The notes below the pieces were generated by a model that had not been told where the DNA came from, ran no database searches, and was given only the letters and a program-made list of their open reading frames with translations. 64,000 nucleotides of DNA from Heterobasidion occidentale (lineage: Eukaryota; Basidiomycota; Agaricomycetes; Russulales; Bondarzewiaceae), in NCBI GenBank assembly GCA_039111635.1, contig JBCAQO010000010.1, forward strand, positions 248,001 to 312,000. The letters run 5' to 3'. The position numbers and the translations under genes were made by a program. Shown one piece after another: positions 33,253-43,963 of the stretch. The first letter of the stretch is position 1, and each line of letters opens with the position of its first letter.

Positions 33253-34362
33253 TCATCGTCCATTAGGTGGTACGTAGTGTTCTCCATTGCTCTGGCCTGA
33301 TCCTCCACTCCTTGCAGGAGGGTCCTCACGTTCCACCGGATGACTAGGTTGTGGTATCCGACAGTGGTGGCCATGAGAACTCTCCTCCTCCAATCCTCTA
33401 TGAAGTCCTGCATTGTCTCCCAGCGGGGGTTCTTGCTCGTCTTCATCCTTCATGTCTGTAGCACAAGTTCTTCTACCTCCTCCGCCCATCAACTTGCGCG
33501 GATTTCCTCGAGCAGGGGGAATGCCTCTACGAGGGGAACAGCAATTATTTGCCCAATGTCCTTCTCTTCCACAGTTAAAACAATGGATAGGAAGCTTGCC
33601 ATCATGGGCGCGCTTCTGGCGAGCGGCATCTCTCTTCCGAGAGGCGTCAATGTCCATGTCGACTACCTGGTTGTTCATTCTGTGAGGAGCATTGGTAGAA
33701 TTATAGCAGAGGGCGGGTTGGAGGTGAAAGCGATTTAGGAAGTTGCTTCGGAATGAGGTGGAGTTGGCGAGGATCGCCTTTTGAGCACTTCGGGCTCTCA
33801 GCCGTCCATCTACTTCACAGGCAGTATTGATCCAGTCTTGGATCGTATCCTTTGGCGGTGTTTCCTTGTCATAGATCTTGTCCATGACCTTTGGGTCGAG
33901 TCCTCTCTGGAAGTAAGGAACTTGTTCCTTGTCGGTGATGTCGGCATCGGCGGCTATAAGGACGAATTGATTGGAATATTCGTCCACCGTCATCTTCCCT
34001 TGAGAGAAAGACATGAGAGCGCTTCGGGCTTTGTCCGTAAGGTTTGTTTCCTTGAATTGAAGTTTGAACTTGTCAAGGAAATCGGTCCAGGTTCCGAGGG
34101 TCTTGGGCAGGGTCGCCCCAACTGTCTTCTTTAGGAAGTTCTCTGCCCATATACCGGCCATTCCGTATCTCATGCATGAGAGGGCGAGGGAAACTTTGTC
34201 CTCATCCATTTGGTACCAGTCCGATTCTACTGTGAAAAGGAGGAGGCAATTCACGATGAATTTTTGTGATCGTGTTCTGTCTCCGTCAAAATTATCGGGG
34301 AGTCTAAGCTTGCCCCTTCCAGATGATACTGTTGCAGGGGGAGCTGCAATATTTGTCGACAT
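33253..34362 (-). CDS. gag of element B
   Basis: An open frame of 369 residues. The first 170 residues form a Ty3-type capsid domain (SGRGKLRLPDNFDGDRTRSQ, MSFSQGKMTVDEYSNQF). One CCHC zinc knuckle lies near residue 270 (CFNCGREGHWANNC, spacing CX2CX4HX4C), followed by a basic, glycine/arginine-rich tail. It packages the element RNA in cytoplasmic particles. An acidic stretch upstream in frame could extend the start. The copy in element A has lost both frame and zinc knuckle, so this is the only intact gag in the window. Confidence 0.88.
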   Translation of the reverse strand: MSTNIAAPPATVSSGRGKLRLPDNFDGDRTRSQKFIVNCLLLFTVESDWYQMDEDKVSLALSCMRYGMAGIWAENFLKKTVGATLPKTLGTWTDFLDKFKLQFKETNLTDKARSALMSFSQGKMTVDEYSNQFVLIAADADITDKEQVPYFQRGLDPKVMDKIYDKETPPKDTIQDWINTACEVDGRLRARSAQKAILANSTSFRSNFLNRFHLQPALCYNSTNAPHRMNNQVVDMDIDASRKRDAARQKRAHDGKLPIHCFNCGREGHWANNCCSPRRGIPPARGNPRKLMGGGGRRTCATDMKDEDEQEPPLGDNAGLHRGLEEESSHGHHCRIPQPSHPVEREDPPARSGGSGQSNGEHYVPPNGR

Positions 34363-34836
34363 AATGGTATTGTCTTCAATAGTTCGGGTATTGATCGGTG
34401 TTTGAATATCCGAGGATTTGGACCCGGATGTTCCTTCTTCTTCTTCCGATGTATCCGGGATTTCCGGTTCGGGGTTTCTGTACTGGGGTGGCTCTACCCA
34501 GTCTTCTGCTATTTTGTCCCAAGCCCACTTAGCTTCTGTTTCATCTTCTCTTGTGAAAAAATATTGTCCTTCTCGGTACGAGCAGTTATCAAAGTTCGGA
34601 GGAGCTGGCCGATTGGTGTCGGAGTAATACCAGTGGTTTCCCCTTTGATGGATAGGACAATTGTTCTGTCAAAGTTGGTTGTGGGTTCGCCTAGTGCCTG
34701 GTGGATATCCTAGGCCTAGGTCTTGCTCCAGGGTGTGTGTGATAACGCTCTTCAGTGGGGGTCTATGCCACCAATGAGGGTTATGAGAGAGTGTGTGGCA
34801 GCAAGCAAAGTGTGGTGCAAGGTAGGGGTAAAAGCG

Positions 34837-34846
34837 AGTCTATTCT
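34837..34846 (-). other. Self-priming primer-binding site, element B
   Basis: Minus-strand AGAATAGACT, two bases inside the 5' LTR end, is complementary to AGTCTATTCT at the predicted transcript start (plus-strand positions 35063-35072). It is identical to the site in element A. Confidence 0.75.
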
Positions 34847-34848
34847 AG

Positions 34849-35476
34849 TGTTACGAACTGCTCGTTCAATAACCCAAGAGTAACAGGTTCTTCCTAGGTT
34901 GCACAATGAACTGAGGGGTGGACGAAGTCTCCTGTATCAGGCAATGATACAGGAGGGAATAATGTTTGGTCGGTATGTGAAGATACCGAAGAACAAAGGT
35001 AGCAGTAGAAAGACTGCTACTGAACAAAGGCTCCACTGTAGGAAGACAGTGGTGAACAAAGGAGAATAGACTGAAGTTCCTCAGCCTATTCTATGGGCCT
35101 TATATACTGTATAGGGTATAGGGTAAGAGTCCGTATGCTTCTCCGGGTATCCATCCCAGGAGAGCTGTGGTCGCCGTCTCTCTCAGGCAGTGCCTACTCT
35201 TGTACTTCTCTAGTCGCACCAATCCATCCTGGTGCGACAAGGTGCTTACCCATAAGCCCTAAGCCCATGGCATGTGAATGCCTATCTTATCAATCCACTA
35301 TACCCATGATCCTCCCATATACCCTCTACCAATGTCTTGAAGAATCATCGGTCCAGTTGGCTCCTAAGGACATGCCGAATACCTTGATGTACGCTCCGTA
35401 GTAGAGCCACCAGCATGTGATGCTTGAACCATCGGATAGACCAGCCCCGACAGGCCCCAATGGTCAAGTCATAACA
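34849..35476 (-). repeat. 5' LTR of element B
   Basis: A 628-base LTR, longer than in A because its R region carries three variable hairpins: arms CCACTGT/ACAGTGG, GTAGCAGT/ACTGCTAC and CGGTAT/ATACCG, each around a 6-base loop. The conserved hairpin and TATA box are retained. Confidence 0.93.
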
Positions 35477-35936
35477 TTGGTCATGTGGCTCTCGGACTGC
35501 TTCTTTGACACGTAGCTGGTTCTTTCCATTGCAGGCCCTGTACTCTCATGCAGAGGGCCTTCAATCTTGTAGTGTACTCTAGTATAGTTTGTAATGACTG
35601 ATATCATGATAATTTCAGACTTTTCTTTCGAAAACATCAGATTGAGTAAAGAGCAGTGATAAGCAAGGTATCCCATGCTTTTCATTATGCTCACTATTGT
35701 CTTACAAGATAATTGATAATCCTAGAGCTGTCTCTGGTCATAGATAGTGATGTCTCAAGAGACATCTGCCTTGCCTCGCAAGACTCGACTAGAGTCACTA
35801 TCCCATTTTGGAAAGGATTGAGCTTGGATTATCTACACAGACTGACACCGAGATATCAAGTCATCACTAGCTATCTCTAGACACTTCTAGCTCTAGTGGA
35901 CCTAGTGAAAGCTAGGTCTCGGCAGTCAGATTCCTG
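35477..35936. other. No gene seen
   Basis: Sequence between element B and the WD40 tail. It contains short palindromic words (CTAGTG/CACTAG) like those at 2214-2568, but no supportable feature. Confidence 0.5.
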
Positions 35937-36550
35937 ATGGATGTGGCAACAGGCGCTGCTGTGGGCGACCCTTTCGAGGGGCACACAGATTCTGTTTCTT
36001 CTGTTTCTTTTTTGCCAGATGGGACACAGATTGTGTCAGGCTTGTACGATAAGACAATCCAGGTGTGGAATGCGACCATTGTCTAGCCCATCTCAACTAA
36101 TGGGGTTGGTGGCCCACAGGTGATGTTGTGCTCAGACACAAGTGTTACTCATCCCAGGACGCAATCTGAGCTTTCCGGTAAGATTCCTAGTCAGATTATA
36201 CTGCATCGCTATCCGAGCACAGAGCATCCCATCTGACCTCAACCTTTTACAGTTCCCATTCTGTTCTCATCCTGTTTGGACCACGTAATGTGCCGTAATG
36301 GCTTCTGTGGGTCTGCGACACTCCCTCCACATGACTGTCGTACATCTCAACACATGAACAATGACAGTTGGATACTAGGTCCAGCATCCGAGCTGATATT
36401 CTGGGTACCCGCTGCATACTGACACAAGCTGTGGTCAGACGCAAGGCTGAGGATAGTCATAGGAAAGGAACTTACGCAGCTTGATCTCAGTCAATTTGTT
36501 CATGGTACGTCTTGGCATGAGTGTTATTATCCTTCAAAGTCCCAGTGATT
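35937..36550 (+). pseudogene. NLR-type WD40 gene, C-terminal fragment
   Basis: One WD40 unit ([21 protein letters not shown], then DKTIQVWN) is followed, after degenerate sequence with a possible intron, by the tail typical of fungal NLR-WD40 proteins. That tail reads in pieces as LIFWVPAAY, then LTQLDLSQFVHGTSWHECY. Stops and frame changes interrupt it. The tail matches the better-preserved one at 39768-39952. Confidence 0.7.
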
Positions 36551-36698
36551 CGGACCAGACTCTTTTTCTCTGTCCGCTATGTTTGAAGTAGTTACCCGAA
36601 CTTATTTGTTTGATCCCCCCCTCCTTCGTGTGCATCAATCAAACACTGAGTCGTGCAGCGGCACGGCCGCGTATATGTGCCCCGATGTGCTTAAGCGC

Positions 36699-37913
36699 TG
36701 ATACGCTAGTGATGCCTCTGAGTGCGAAACACACCCAAGAAACACCCCTACAAGCACAGGTAGGCAGGAGCTGGTTCTGGAGTGCAGGGAACTGTTAGTT
36801 GTGCAACAACCGACAAGGGAGCGTACTGAAAGTGTTCGGAGCGTAGCTGCAATCAAAGTAACGCTGACACAATCGGCAGGGAGTGGGGCTGTTCGAATGT
36901 GATGTGGACCGAACAAACAACTCCAAAATCGAAATATTTGGTCGGTCAGTCAGTCGGTTGGTCGGTTGGTCGGTCAGTCGGTCAGTCGGTCGGTGTTTGA
37001 TTGGGGATTGATCGGGACGCAAAGGGGAGGGAATGGGTGCAAGGCCACACTGGACACTGGCGGAGGATGACAAACTAGATGAGAGGAAGAGAGCAAGACA
37101 ACAAGGGCTCTGATGGAGGGCTGCAATCGAACACAACAACACAAACAAAGGGGCAAAACGCAAACAAGGATCGGAAGGCGAAGACTCAAGGACTCAAGGA
37201 CTCAAGTGCACAAATGGAATTGAAACAAGGGGGGAGCCAAAGCTGCTGTATTGCGAGGCCATAGGCGCCCTTTTATAGTAAGTCCAAACAGGTATGGGAT
37301 AGGGAGATCAGCAGAGGCATAGAGTAATCGGAAATGCATGCCAAGAGCTGTCAAGGTAAAGAAGATAAAGGAGTGATGATGCGAACAATAGAAGATAAGA
37401 AGCAATAGCTCTAACGTCTAAATAAGTGGAGAGATTGCTAAGGTGAGTGCACATGGGCCTGGAGATAAGGATCAAATGATAAGTAAGTAAACCAATCAGA
37501 AACATGGGAGCTTCAAAGATAACGAAGGATAGGTCAACAAAAGGCATAAGGACGATAAGAGATAAAAAGACAGATCCGTTCCGAGTCAACAAAGTGTTCG
37601 GCCGTCTCCGATTCGGGACACCGAAGCCGACCGAATGTGCCGACAATGTGAAGCGTACCGAACTAATCGGCGATCGGCCGCGACAGTCTGCAGGAAGCCC
37701 CTAACACTGGGAGTGCTGATAGATGCATAGGATGACTGTGAACAGCTCCGAACAACTGTGCGGAGGTCTAAATGCAAAGTCGGCACCTGACAAATGGCTG
37801 AGAGCACCGAATGGATTGGCATCGGTCGGTCCTAAGTATGCCGAATGGTCAAAGAATACTGAAAAGCTGCGAAAAGTGGGGTGTTGGTGCCTAGAGTGCA
37901 CCCATGCTCATCA
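36699..37913 (+). mobile_element. Unclassified TG...CA element, copy 3
   Basis: It begins TGATACGCTAGTGATG and ends CATGCTCATCA, and is very similar to 3472-4643 over its whole length. It also carries the CTTTTATAGTAAGTCC stretch. A local expansion of GGTCGGTCAGTC-type repeats lies at 36941-36993. Flanks GCGC and ATGC do not match, so the target duplication is unclear. Confidence 0.6.
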
Positions 37914-38113
37914 ATGCGTAAAATATACGCTTGTTTTGCGAGAAATTGCCAAACCAGTGTGGTACAAACAAACACTGACTTTGACTTCTTGGCAAGCACC
38001 TATCCACGCAAAGGGTACGTGTCCCACAACGTTTGTGCACTACATCTGCGTCAGTGCAATAGAGAAACACCTTTGTCACACACAACAGTGTGTTCTTGTG
38101 TGCACGCACACAC
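37914..38113. other. No gene seen
   Basis: Unique spacer between copy 3 and the solo LTR, ending in a CA/TG-rich run (CACGCACACAC). Confidence 0.4.
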
Positions 38114-38716
38114 TGTTATGACTTGACCTGTCGGAACCCTGCGGGGTCGGTCTATCCGATGGTTTAAGTATCACATGCTAGGCGGCTCCACTCCGGAGCA
38201 TACATCAAGGTGTTTGGCATGTCCTCAGGAGCCGACTGGTCCGATGGTGCTTCAAGACATCGGAAGAGGATATATGACGGGAGTCATAAGTATAGGGATT
38301 GATAAGATAGGCATTCACATGCCATGGGCTTAGGGCTTATGGGTAAGCACCTTGTCGCACCTGGATGGATTGGTGTGACTGGAGAAGTACAAGAGTAGGC
38401 GCTGACTGAGAGAGACGGCGACCCACGCTCTCCTGGGATGGATACCCGGAGAAGCACACAGACTCTTACTCTACACCCTATACAGTATATAAGGCCCATA
38501 GAATAGGCTGAGGAACTTCAGTCTATTCTCTTCGTTTGTTCGTATCTTTCTATACGGACACCTCGTGCCCTACTGTCATCCTACAGTAGGATCACTGCGA
38601 CCCCTCCTGTATTGAATCTTCTAATACAGTCAAGACTTCATTCAACCACTCAGCTCATCGTGCGACCTAGGGAAGAACCTGTTACTCTTGGGTTACCAAA
38701 CGAGCATTTCGTAACA
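38114..38716 (+). repeat. Solo LTR of the gypsy family, variant
   Basis: TGTTATGACTTGACC to TTTCGTAACA, 603 bases. Flanks CACAC and CACGC agree in four of five bases. Its R region has its own hairpins (arms CGTAT/ATACG and CCTACTGT/ACAGTAGG). The TATA box is at about 38485-38493. The LTR ends 91 bases before the ATG of the small gene at 38808. Confidence 0.88.
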
Positions 38717-38807
38717 CACGCTGGGTCGTCGTCCACCAAACCAGCCACTCTCTCACCATCTAACCTCACCACTGTGTACCATCACTCCACAACAGTGAAC
38801 ACTAAAC

Positions 38808-39308
38808 ATGGCAAGATATAGAAAGCAATACAACAACCGTCGCTCACGTACAAGGTAAGTTCCTAGCGTTCTTGTGCAAGAACATACAGGAATGTGATCG
38901 ATCAGTAGAGCCGCCAATCCGCTTCCGCTACACGCACCCTCCGAGCCTCGCTTCTCTTGGGCATTCGCAGACCATTACAGTGTGAACACGGAGGAGAAGA
39001 TGGAAGTAGAACTCCATGTGAGGGAGTTCTTTCGCTTTCTGGGGCCAGGAACCCTGCGCGATGTTGGTGCAGTGTCGATTCGGTATGCATCATTGGCATT
39101 TCTCATATTACTAGCTCATCATATACATTGCAGTACCACTATGCATACTTCCACTGATCCAGTGGAACACGTTTCAGTCCGTGTCTATGCAAAAGATGGA
39201 CGGCGCTGGCGGATTAGGAAGGGTATTAAGGACCGCTGGGTGTCCTTACACATCCCGAGGGATCATCTGTTGTGGGCGCCGGTCGAGTTCGTTGAGAAGA
39301 ATAACTGA
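38808..39308 (+). CDS. Small intron-containing gene, unknown function
   Basis: Three exons fit splice consensus and frame: 38808-38854, 38981-39082 and 39134-39308 (introns GTAAGT...TTACAG and GTATGC...TTGCAG). The product of about 107 residues starts MARYRKQYNNRRSRT, has a middle segment VREFFRFLGPGT and a C-terminal half rich in arginine and tryptophan (DGRRWRIRKGIKDRWVSLHI). A pyrimidine-rich leader precedes the ATG. I do not recognise the family. It sits between WD40 relics and just downstream of a solo LTR, which may supply or disturb its promoter. Confidence 0.5.
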
Positions 39309-39572
39309 CCCGCAAATAACTGAAAGTCTCCTTCATTCTCGCTTGTGAACACATGCTTGGGTATTGCTTTTGTTCTTGAATGTCTTGTATACCGTGATCA
39401 CTCGTTAAATTGACTCACACCGAACTTCCTTGACGAGTGCGGGATGTTTTCCGCAAGTTTTGTACTTAATACGAATGGTTTCTTGAGCATTGATTCGTTC
39501 ACAAGTATGCCTTGTCGGACAGATAATCTGAAGGCCGGCAAACGGACCGAACATGACATAATCAAAAGGTGA

Positions 39573-39677
39573 TTGAGAATGGTTCTCAGAGCGAATCTCA
39601 GCTTTTTTCTGAGATTTCGCTATCTCAGAAGTATTCCCTGTCTGATACCCGCGTGGTGCTGAGAAGCGAATTCTCAA
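39573..39677. repeat. Short palindromic (MITE-like) insertion
   Basis: About 105 bases with inverted ends TTGAGAAT...TTCTCAG and CTGAGAAGCG...ATTCTCAA. Inside is a strong hairpin whose arms AGCGAATCTCAG and CTGAGATTTCGCT differ by one base. It has no coding content. Confidence 0.45.
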
Positions 39678-39767
39678 CTTTTTTCTCGTTTCACTCGGCT
39701 TTATTTCTGATCACACGCCCGAGCACCACGCTCGGATCACTCACCGAGAATATTTTCATACGAAGCG

Positions 39768-39952
39768 CTGGGGGTGTAGTGGGTCCAGGATCAGAATTAT
39801 TATTCTGGGTGCCAGCTGCATACCGTGACAGGCTGTGGACTGGTGCAAGGCTCAAGATGGTCATAGGAAGGGAAGTTGCACAGCTCGATCTTAGTCAATT
39901 TGTTCATGGCACGTCTTGGCACGAGTGTTATCGTCCCTCGCAGCCGCAGTGA
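39768..39952 (+). pseudogene. NLR-type WD40 gene, C-terminal tail only
   Basis: An open segment reading SELLFWVPAAYRDRLWTGAR, then LDLSQFVHGTSWHECYRPSQ and a stop. This is the conserved tail that follows the WD40 array in fungal NLR-like proteins. No WD40 unit precedes it, so it is an orphan fragment. Confidence 0.65.
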
Positions 39953-40901
39953 TCCGGACCAGTATCTTCTTCTATGTTTGATGTGTACATTGTAGTCACG
40001 AAGCAGCCGTACGTAGTGTATACCTCCACCAGATATTTCTGCGCACAATTATCCGACACGACCGATGGCCCATTTGCGAACACTGGGGTGCATTCGCTCT
40101 GTACGACCCTCACGTGTGCACCATAGTACAGAGCGCGTGCGGTTGAAAGAGAGGGACATGCATCGAATGTGTGGTATGCTCACGCACCTGGCCGGGTGCA
40201 CATCCGTGCCTTGAGATGAGCGAATCGTAGTATGTACACGCTCACGTGAGGAGCTCGGCGCTGGCGCAACCGCAAGCGACAGCGATCGGCGCAAGATGGA
40301 CGTCGTCGGGTCGCCGAGCAATGCTGCACGCGCCCTGGCAATATCGCGTTAGCCCGGATGGGACGTCTAGTCTCATTCACTCCGCGCTGTTCGCATACAC
40401 GACGCAGAAGACAGTGTCGTCGTGCTGCGCGTCGTTCGACATGCGTCGTGGGCGTTGATGAGGTTTGCATGAAACCTGCATAGTCGTCTCGCTCAAGCGC
40501 GCGCGTGTTGTGTCCCATACCTGTATACGCGTGTGCATCGTCGTGCGCGGAGGCGGTCTATTACAAGACTTTTGAGAATAAGGACAAAAAAGACAGAGAT
40601 CCACCATCGTCCCGGTTTGTACACTTGTGACTTAGATCCGACACGCCGTACTCTGTTCCCGTCCACAAGCAAAAGCGTCAGACCAGCCGGATCGGCATTC
40701 CGCACAGACGAGAAAGCGCACCTCATCGCGCCGTGGCACCGCAAGCCCGAGCAAACCAACCGTGTTCACCTCTTCCCAGCCCATCATACGCGCATCAGCA
40801 TGTCCCTCTCTCCTCCAACAGCTACCTCACTGCGTTTCCAACCCATATCATATATGCGCATCTCGACACCACCACATTCCCCTCCCTCGCGCCGTCCGCG
40901 C
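39953..40901. other. Intergenic, no gene seen
   Basis: CG-rich short-ORF sequence downstream of the Hikeshi-like gene. Nothing resembles a known protein, RNA or transposon end. Confidence 0.45.
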
Positions 40902-41876
40902 TCACTCGACCCGCTCCAGGAACCCGACCCCGCCCGCGCGCACCTTCGCCACGAAGCCCTCGTACCACCGCGCGATCAAGCCCAGCGGCACCGTGCTCTC
41001 CGGGCGCACCAAACCCCCCGCGCCCCCCGCCCCACCTCCAACTCCGGCTCCGGCACCAGCGCTCGTGTCCATGTCCATCCCCGAGGCGGGGGGCCCGGAG
41101 CTAGACACGAAGCCCGAGACGTAGTTCACGAGGTGCCGCGCGACGCGCTCCGCGAGGAGCGTCGTGTCAGGTGGCGGCGCGCCTGCGGGCACCAGCGCCG
41201 AGGCCGCCGCCGACGGGGCCGCGGATGTTTTGGGGAGCGCGCCCGTCTGCGCGTAGATCTGGTCGAGGGGCTCGATGGAGAGGCCGAGGACGGCGGTCAC
41301 GTCGTCGGACGCGCCGGAGGGCGGAGCGGAGGAGAAGAGGGCGTGTGGATGGGTGGGCTGGGTGGACGAGGTGGGGGAGATGGGGGGAGGTGAAGGTGCC
41401 GCGGAGGCGGAAGATGGCGGAGGGCTTGTCATTGGAGAGCCTGTGGGGTATTAAGCAGGTGGGTATGCCGTGAGTGGACGCGAGGCGGGTGTGGGTGGGT
41501 GGGTGTTGGAGAGAGAGAGAGCACGTACATTCCGAGCAGCTGGAAGCCGCGCCCGGGCCAGAAGAAATGCACGGTCGCGCCGTAGCCTTCTGGGAACGGC
41601 ACTGCGATGCCACCGTCAACAACAAAAAAGGAGATAGATCAGCACACGATCCACGGCCCTCGACTCGTCAAGAAAAGAGGAAAAAAAGAGAACATAGGAT
41701 GTTGGACGTGGAGAGAGAGAGGGTGGTCTGGATGAGGGCGACGCACCTGTCCCGAGGAGGAAAACGCAGATGTGGTTGATGGAGCCCGCGGCGGGGAGCT
41801 CGAACGCGGCGTGGGTGTCGTCGATCTGCTGCAGGTTGGTCTGGAGGAGGCGGCCGGCGACGCAGCAGCCGAACAT
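40902..41876 (-). CDS. OPI10: Hikeshi/OPI10-family protein, apparent frameshift
   Basis: Three exons on the minus strand: 41876-41747, 41601-41529 and 41440-40902. The N-terminus MFGCCVAGRLLQTNLQQIDD, the segment SINHICVFLLGT and the segment PSAIFRLRG are the conserved Hikeshi/OPI10 start. The C-terminus ends with GLSIEPLDQIY and LIARWYEGFVAKV. In animals Hikeshi carries Hsp70 into the nucleus under heat stress; in yeast OPI10 is linked to inositol/phospholipid control. Within exon 3 the two halves are in different frames, and removing one base in a run of six Gs (41382-41387) joins them. I read this as an assembly error or recent mutation. An alanine/glycine-rich insert precedes the C-terminal domain. 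Confidence 0.85.
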
Positions 41877-43093
41877 CGTGCTAGGAGCCTTGACGGCTAC
41901 TTGGTATGTATGTACTTGGTTTGGATGTGGTTGGCGACGGCGTCGCAAGTGATGAAGGTCAAGTCGCAATAGAGTGGTGGGTTGTGGATGGGTAGAGAGG
42001 GGAGATGGAGGGGTGGAGGACGGAGGACATGGCGGGCGGAGGCAATTTTGCTGGCGCGCGCGTTCTCGGCTGGCGCTGAACTCGCTAGAACATTCCTCAC
42101 CCACGCTCAGAATGAAATCCTGTAGTATACTACGACATTTTGCATTCACGACAACATTGCTAAATAGTACACGTATATAGCCCTCGAGAAATACGGGAGA
42201 ATGTGAGACGAGACGTTGCTACTTGCCCGGGCGCGCGCGCTCAGACGGGCTACTTTCCTCGCCTTTGGCGCTTTGCCTCCCACCAAGTGTCAGAAAAATA
42301 TCAAATATCTACCTGAGTCTCTTATTCCCTCGTGTGTGTGTCTAGGGCCCTGGGGAGTCTGGCATGCTCTCGACGTCACGACGCCGCGTGCAGAGGACGC
42401 AGGTCGACGAGCACCCAGCGCACCAAGGCGAGCCCGCGGACGCGGCCCAGGATCTCGCCCTCGCCGTGCATCAAACCGCTGGCCCTGCGTACACACGACC
42501 AGACGCGTTGAACCTTCCTTCGAGGCCCCGGCCAGCAGAACTCCCTGCCCGCAGACGACGATGCGTGCACTCACGACGCGGTACAGAGGACCTGCTCGCC
42601 CCGCTCACCGGCCTGTATGCTAGTCCTTGCCCAGAGAAAGACGCGCTCTGACCTAGGGATGGCGCTTACCTCCAATATCGCGGCCGTGGTCCCCTGTGCT
42701 CTCGCTCGAAATGGGCTGGATGTTAGCCACTCGCGAGGAAGAGGAGGCCGCCCACGAAGCCGCGCCAGCCATCTCGCACCCCCGTCGCCATCGTAGGACC
42801 GAAACCGATCGACAGACTACGAAAATGGCCGCGGCACGTCCGACGATGTCGGCCCGCGAGGCTCCACCGCGCGCGCACGCACGCACGCCGTCGTAGGCAG
42901 GCAGGAAGGCAGACAGACAGGCAGAATCAATGTGCACGAGCGACGTATTCAAGGAGACACAGACAGTTCCAGGTCCACTGGCGTCGCAAGAACTCTCAGC
43001 GGCCAGAGGACTCGCGCAAAGAAGCGGCCCACCGGCCGTTCGTCTTTTCGGACTGCTGCTGTCCTTGGTGGACGTGCAGCGCGCGGCGACAGA

Positions 43094-43116
43094 CAGGCAG
43101 GCAGGCAGGCAGGCAG
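43094..43116. repeat. CAGG microsatellite
   Basis: About six uninterrupted CAGG units, with an imperfect relative at 42896-42925. Confidence 0.85.
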
Positions 43117-43963
43117 ACGCAGGGGTGCCCATACTCGCGCGTGTCCTCGACGCGGACGCGTGGACGCCCGCAGCGCGCACGAAACAGCAGGCGAGGGCCG
43201 AGTTATCGCGGAGGGCGCGAGCTGGGAACGAACGAGGACAGCGGCGTGGTGGGGCGATGGACGACGCGCACAAAGCAGATGGGACGAGGACCCATAGACC
43301 TTGAGAATTGAATTCGAGACCGAGGGCAGAGAGCATAGACGGCGCGTGCGTGGGCGCGGACGTGAGTGTCCACGTAGAGTCTGGGATGCCTATGCGCGCG
43401 AGGCGTGGCGCGTGGGCTCGGTCAGTGCGACGCGACGTGTATTGGGCTGCGCAGAACGCTGACGGCAAGGTCGCGCGCGTCTGGCGTTTGGGCTGCGGGT
43501 GAGGGGCTCGTCGAATGTGGACGTGCGGAGGAGAGGGTTTGGTGGGCTGTCAACGCACGAGGCGGGATCTATAGGCGGCGCGGACGAGTCGGGCGCGCCT
43601 GTTCCTAGGGAGCGCATATGTTCTTTGGGCTTTGGCTCGTTGCGTATTTTGAGGATGGAGCGAGGAGCCGGTAGCCCTGCCGGAGGACAGAGAGCATGTG
43701 GTGAGCTCGAGCAAGTAGACACCGTGCGGCTGACGGCGGCGGCTCGGCTGCCTGCGTGAGCGTTCGTCGCAAATCTACAAGGCTTCGATGTCAAGATTGG
43801 GACAAGATCGGATCCGATGGCTGAAGGATGGAAGCACGAGCGAGGACGATATCTGGTCTTGGAATTGAGCGTCAGTGAGGTGTCGGACTGCTCTGCTTGG
43901 AACCTGGTCGGTGGCTGAAACGGACGCACACGCGTTGCTCTCTTTCTCCTCAACGCCATGGCC

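Larger units (their letters stand above)
5639..35476 (-). mobile_element. Element B: Ty3/gypsy (Tf1/sushi-like) retrotransposon, nested host
   Basis: The outer ends TGTTACGAAC (5639) and GTCATAACA (35476) are the two LTR termini of one minus-strand element. A perfect 5-base target duplication TTGGT (5634-5638 and 35477-35481) proves that they belong together. Without its insertions the element is about 10.8 kb. On the minus strand the order is: 5' LTR (34849-35476), self-complementary primer site, gag (34362-33253), protease, broken reverse transcriptase-RNase H-integrase-chromodomain (to 29236), an extra ORF (29157 to about 27890), a long noncoding region and the 3' LTR. Insertions inside it are a Plavaka transposon, a TG...CA element, element A and a copia-like solo LTR. 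Confidence 0.95.

Noticed and set aside
40533..41393. 286-codon plus-strand ORF
   Set aside because: Antisense shadow of the Hikeshi-like gene; arginine-rich throughout.
42653..43468. 271-codon minus-strand ORF in the GC-rich gap
   Set aside because: Composition (Ala, Ser, Arg, Cys) and overlap with several plus-strand ORFs are typical of chance ORFs at high GC; no domain seen.
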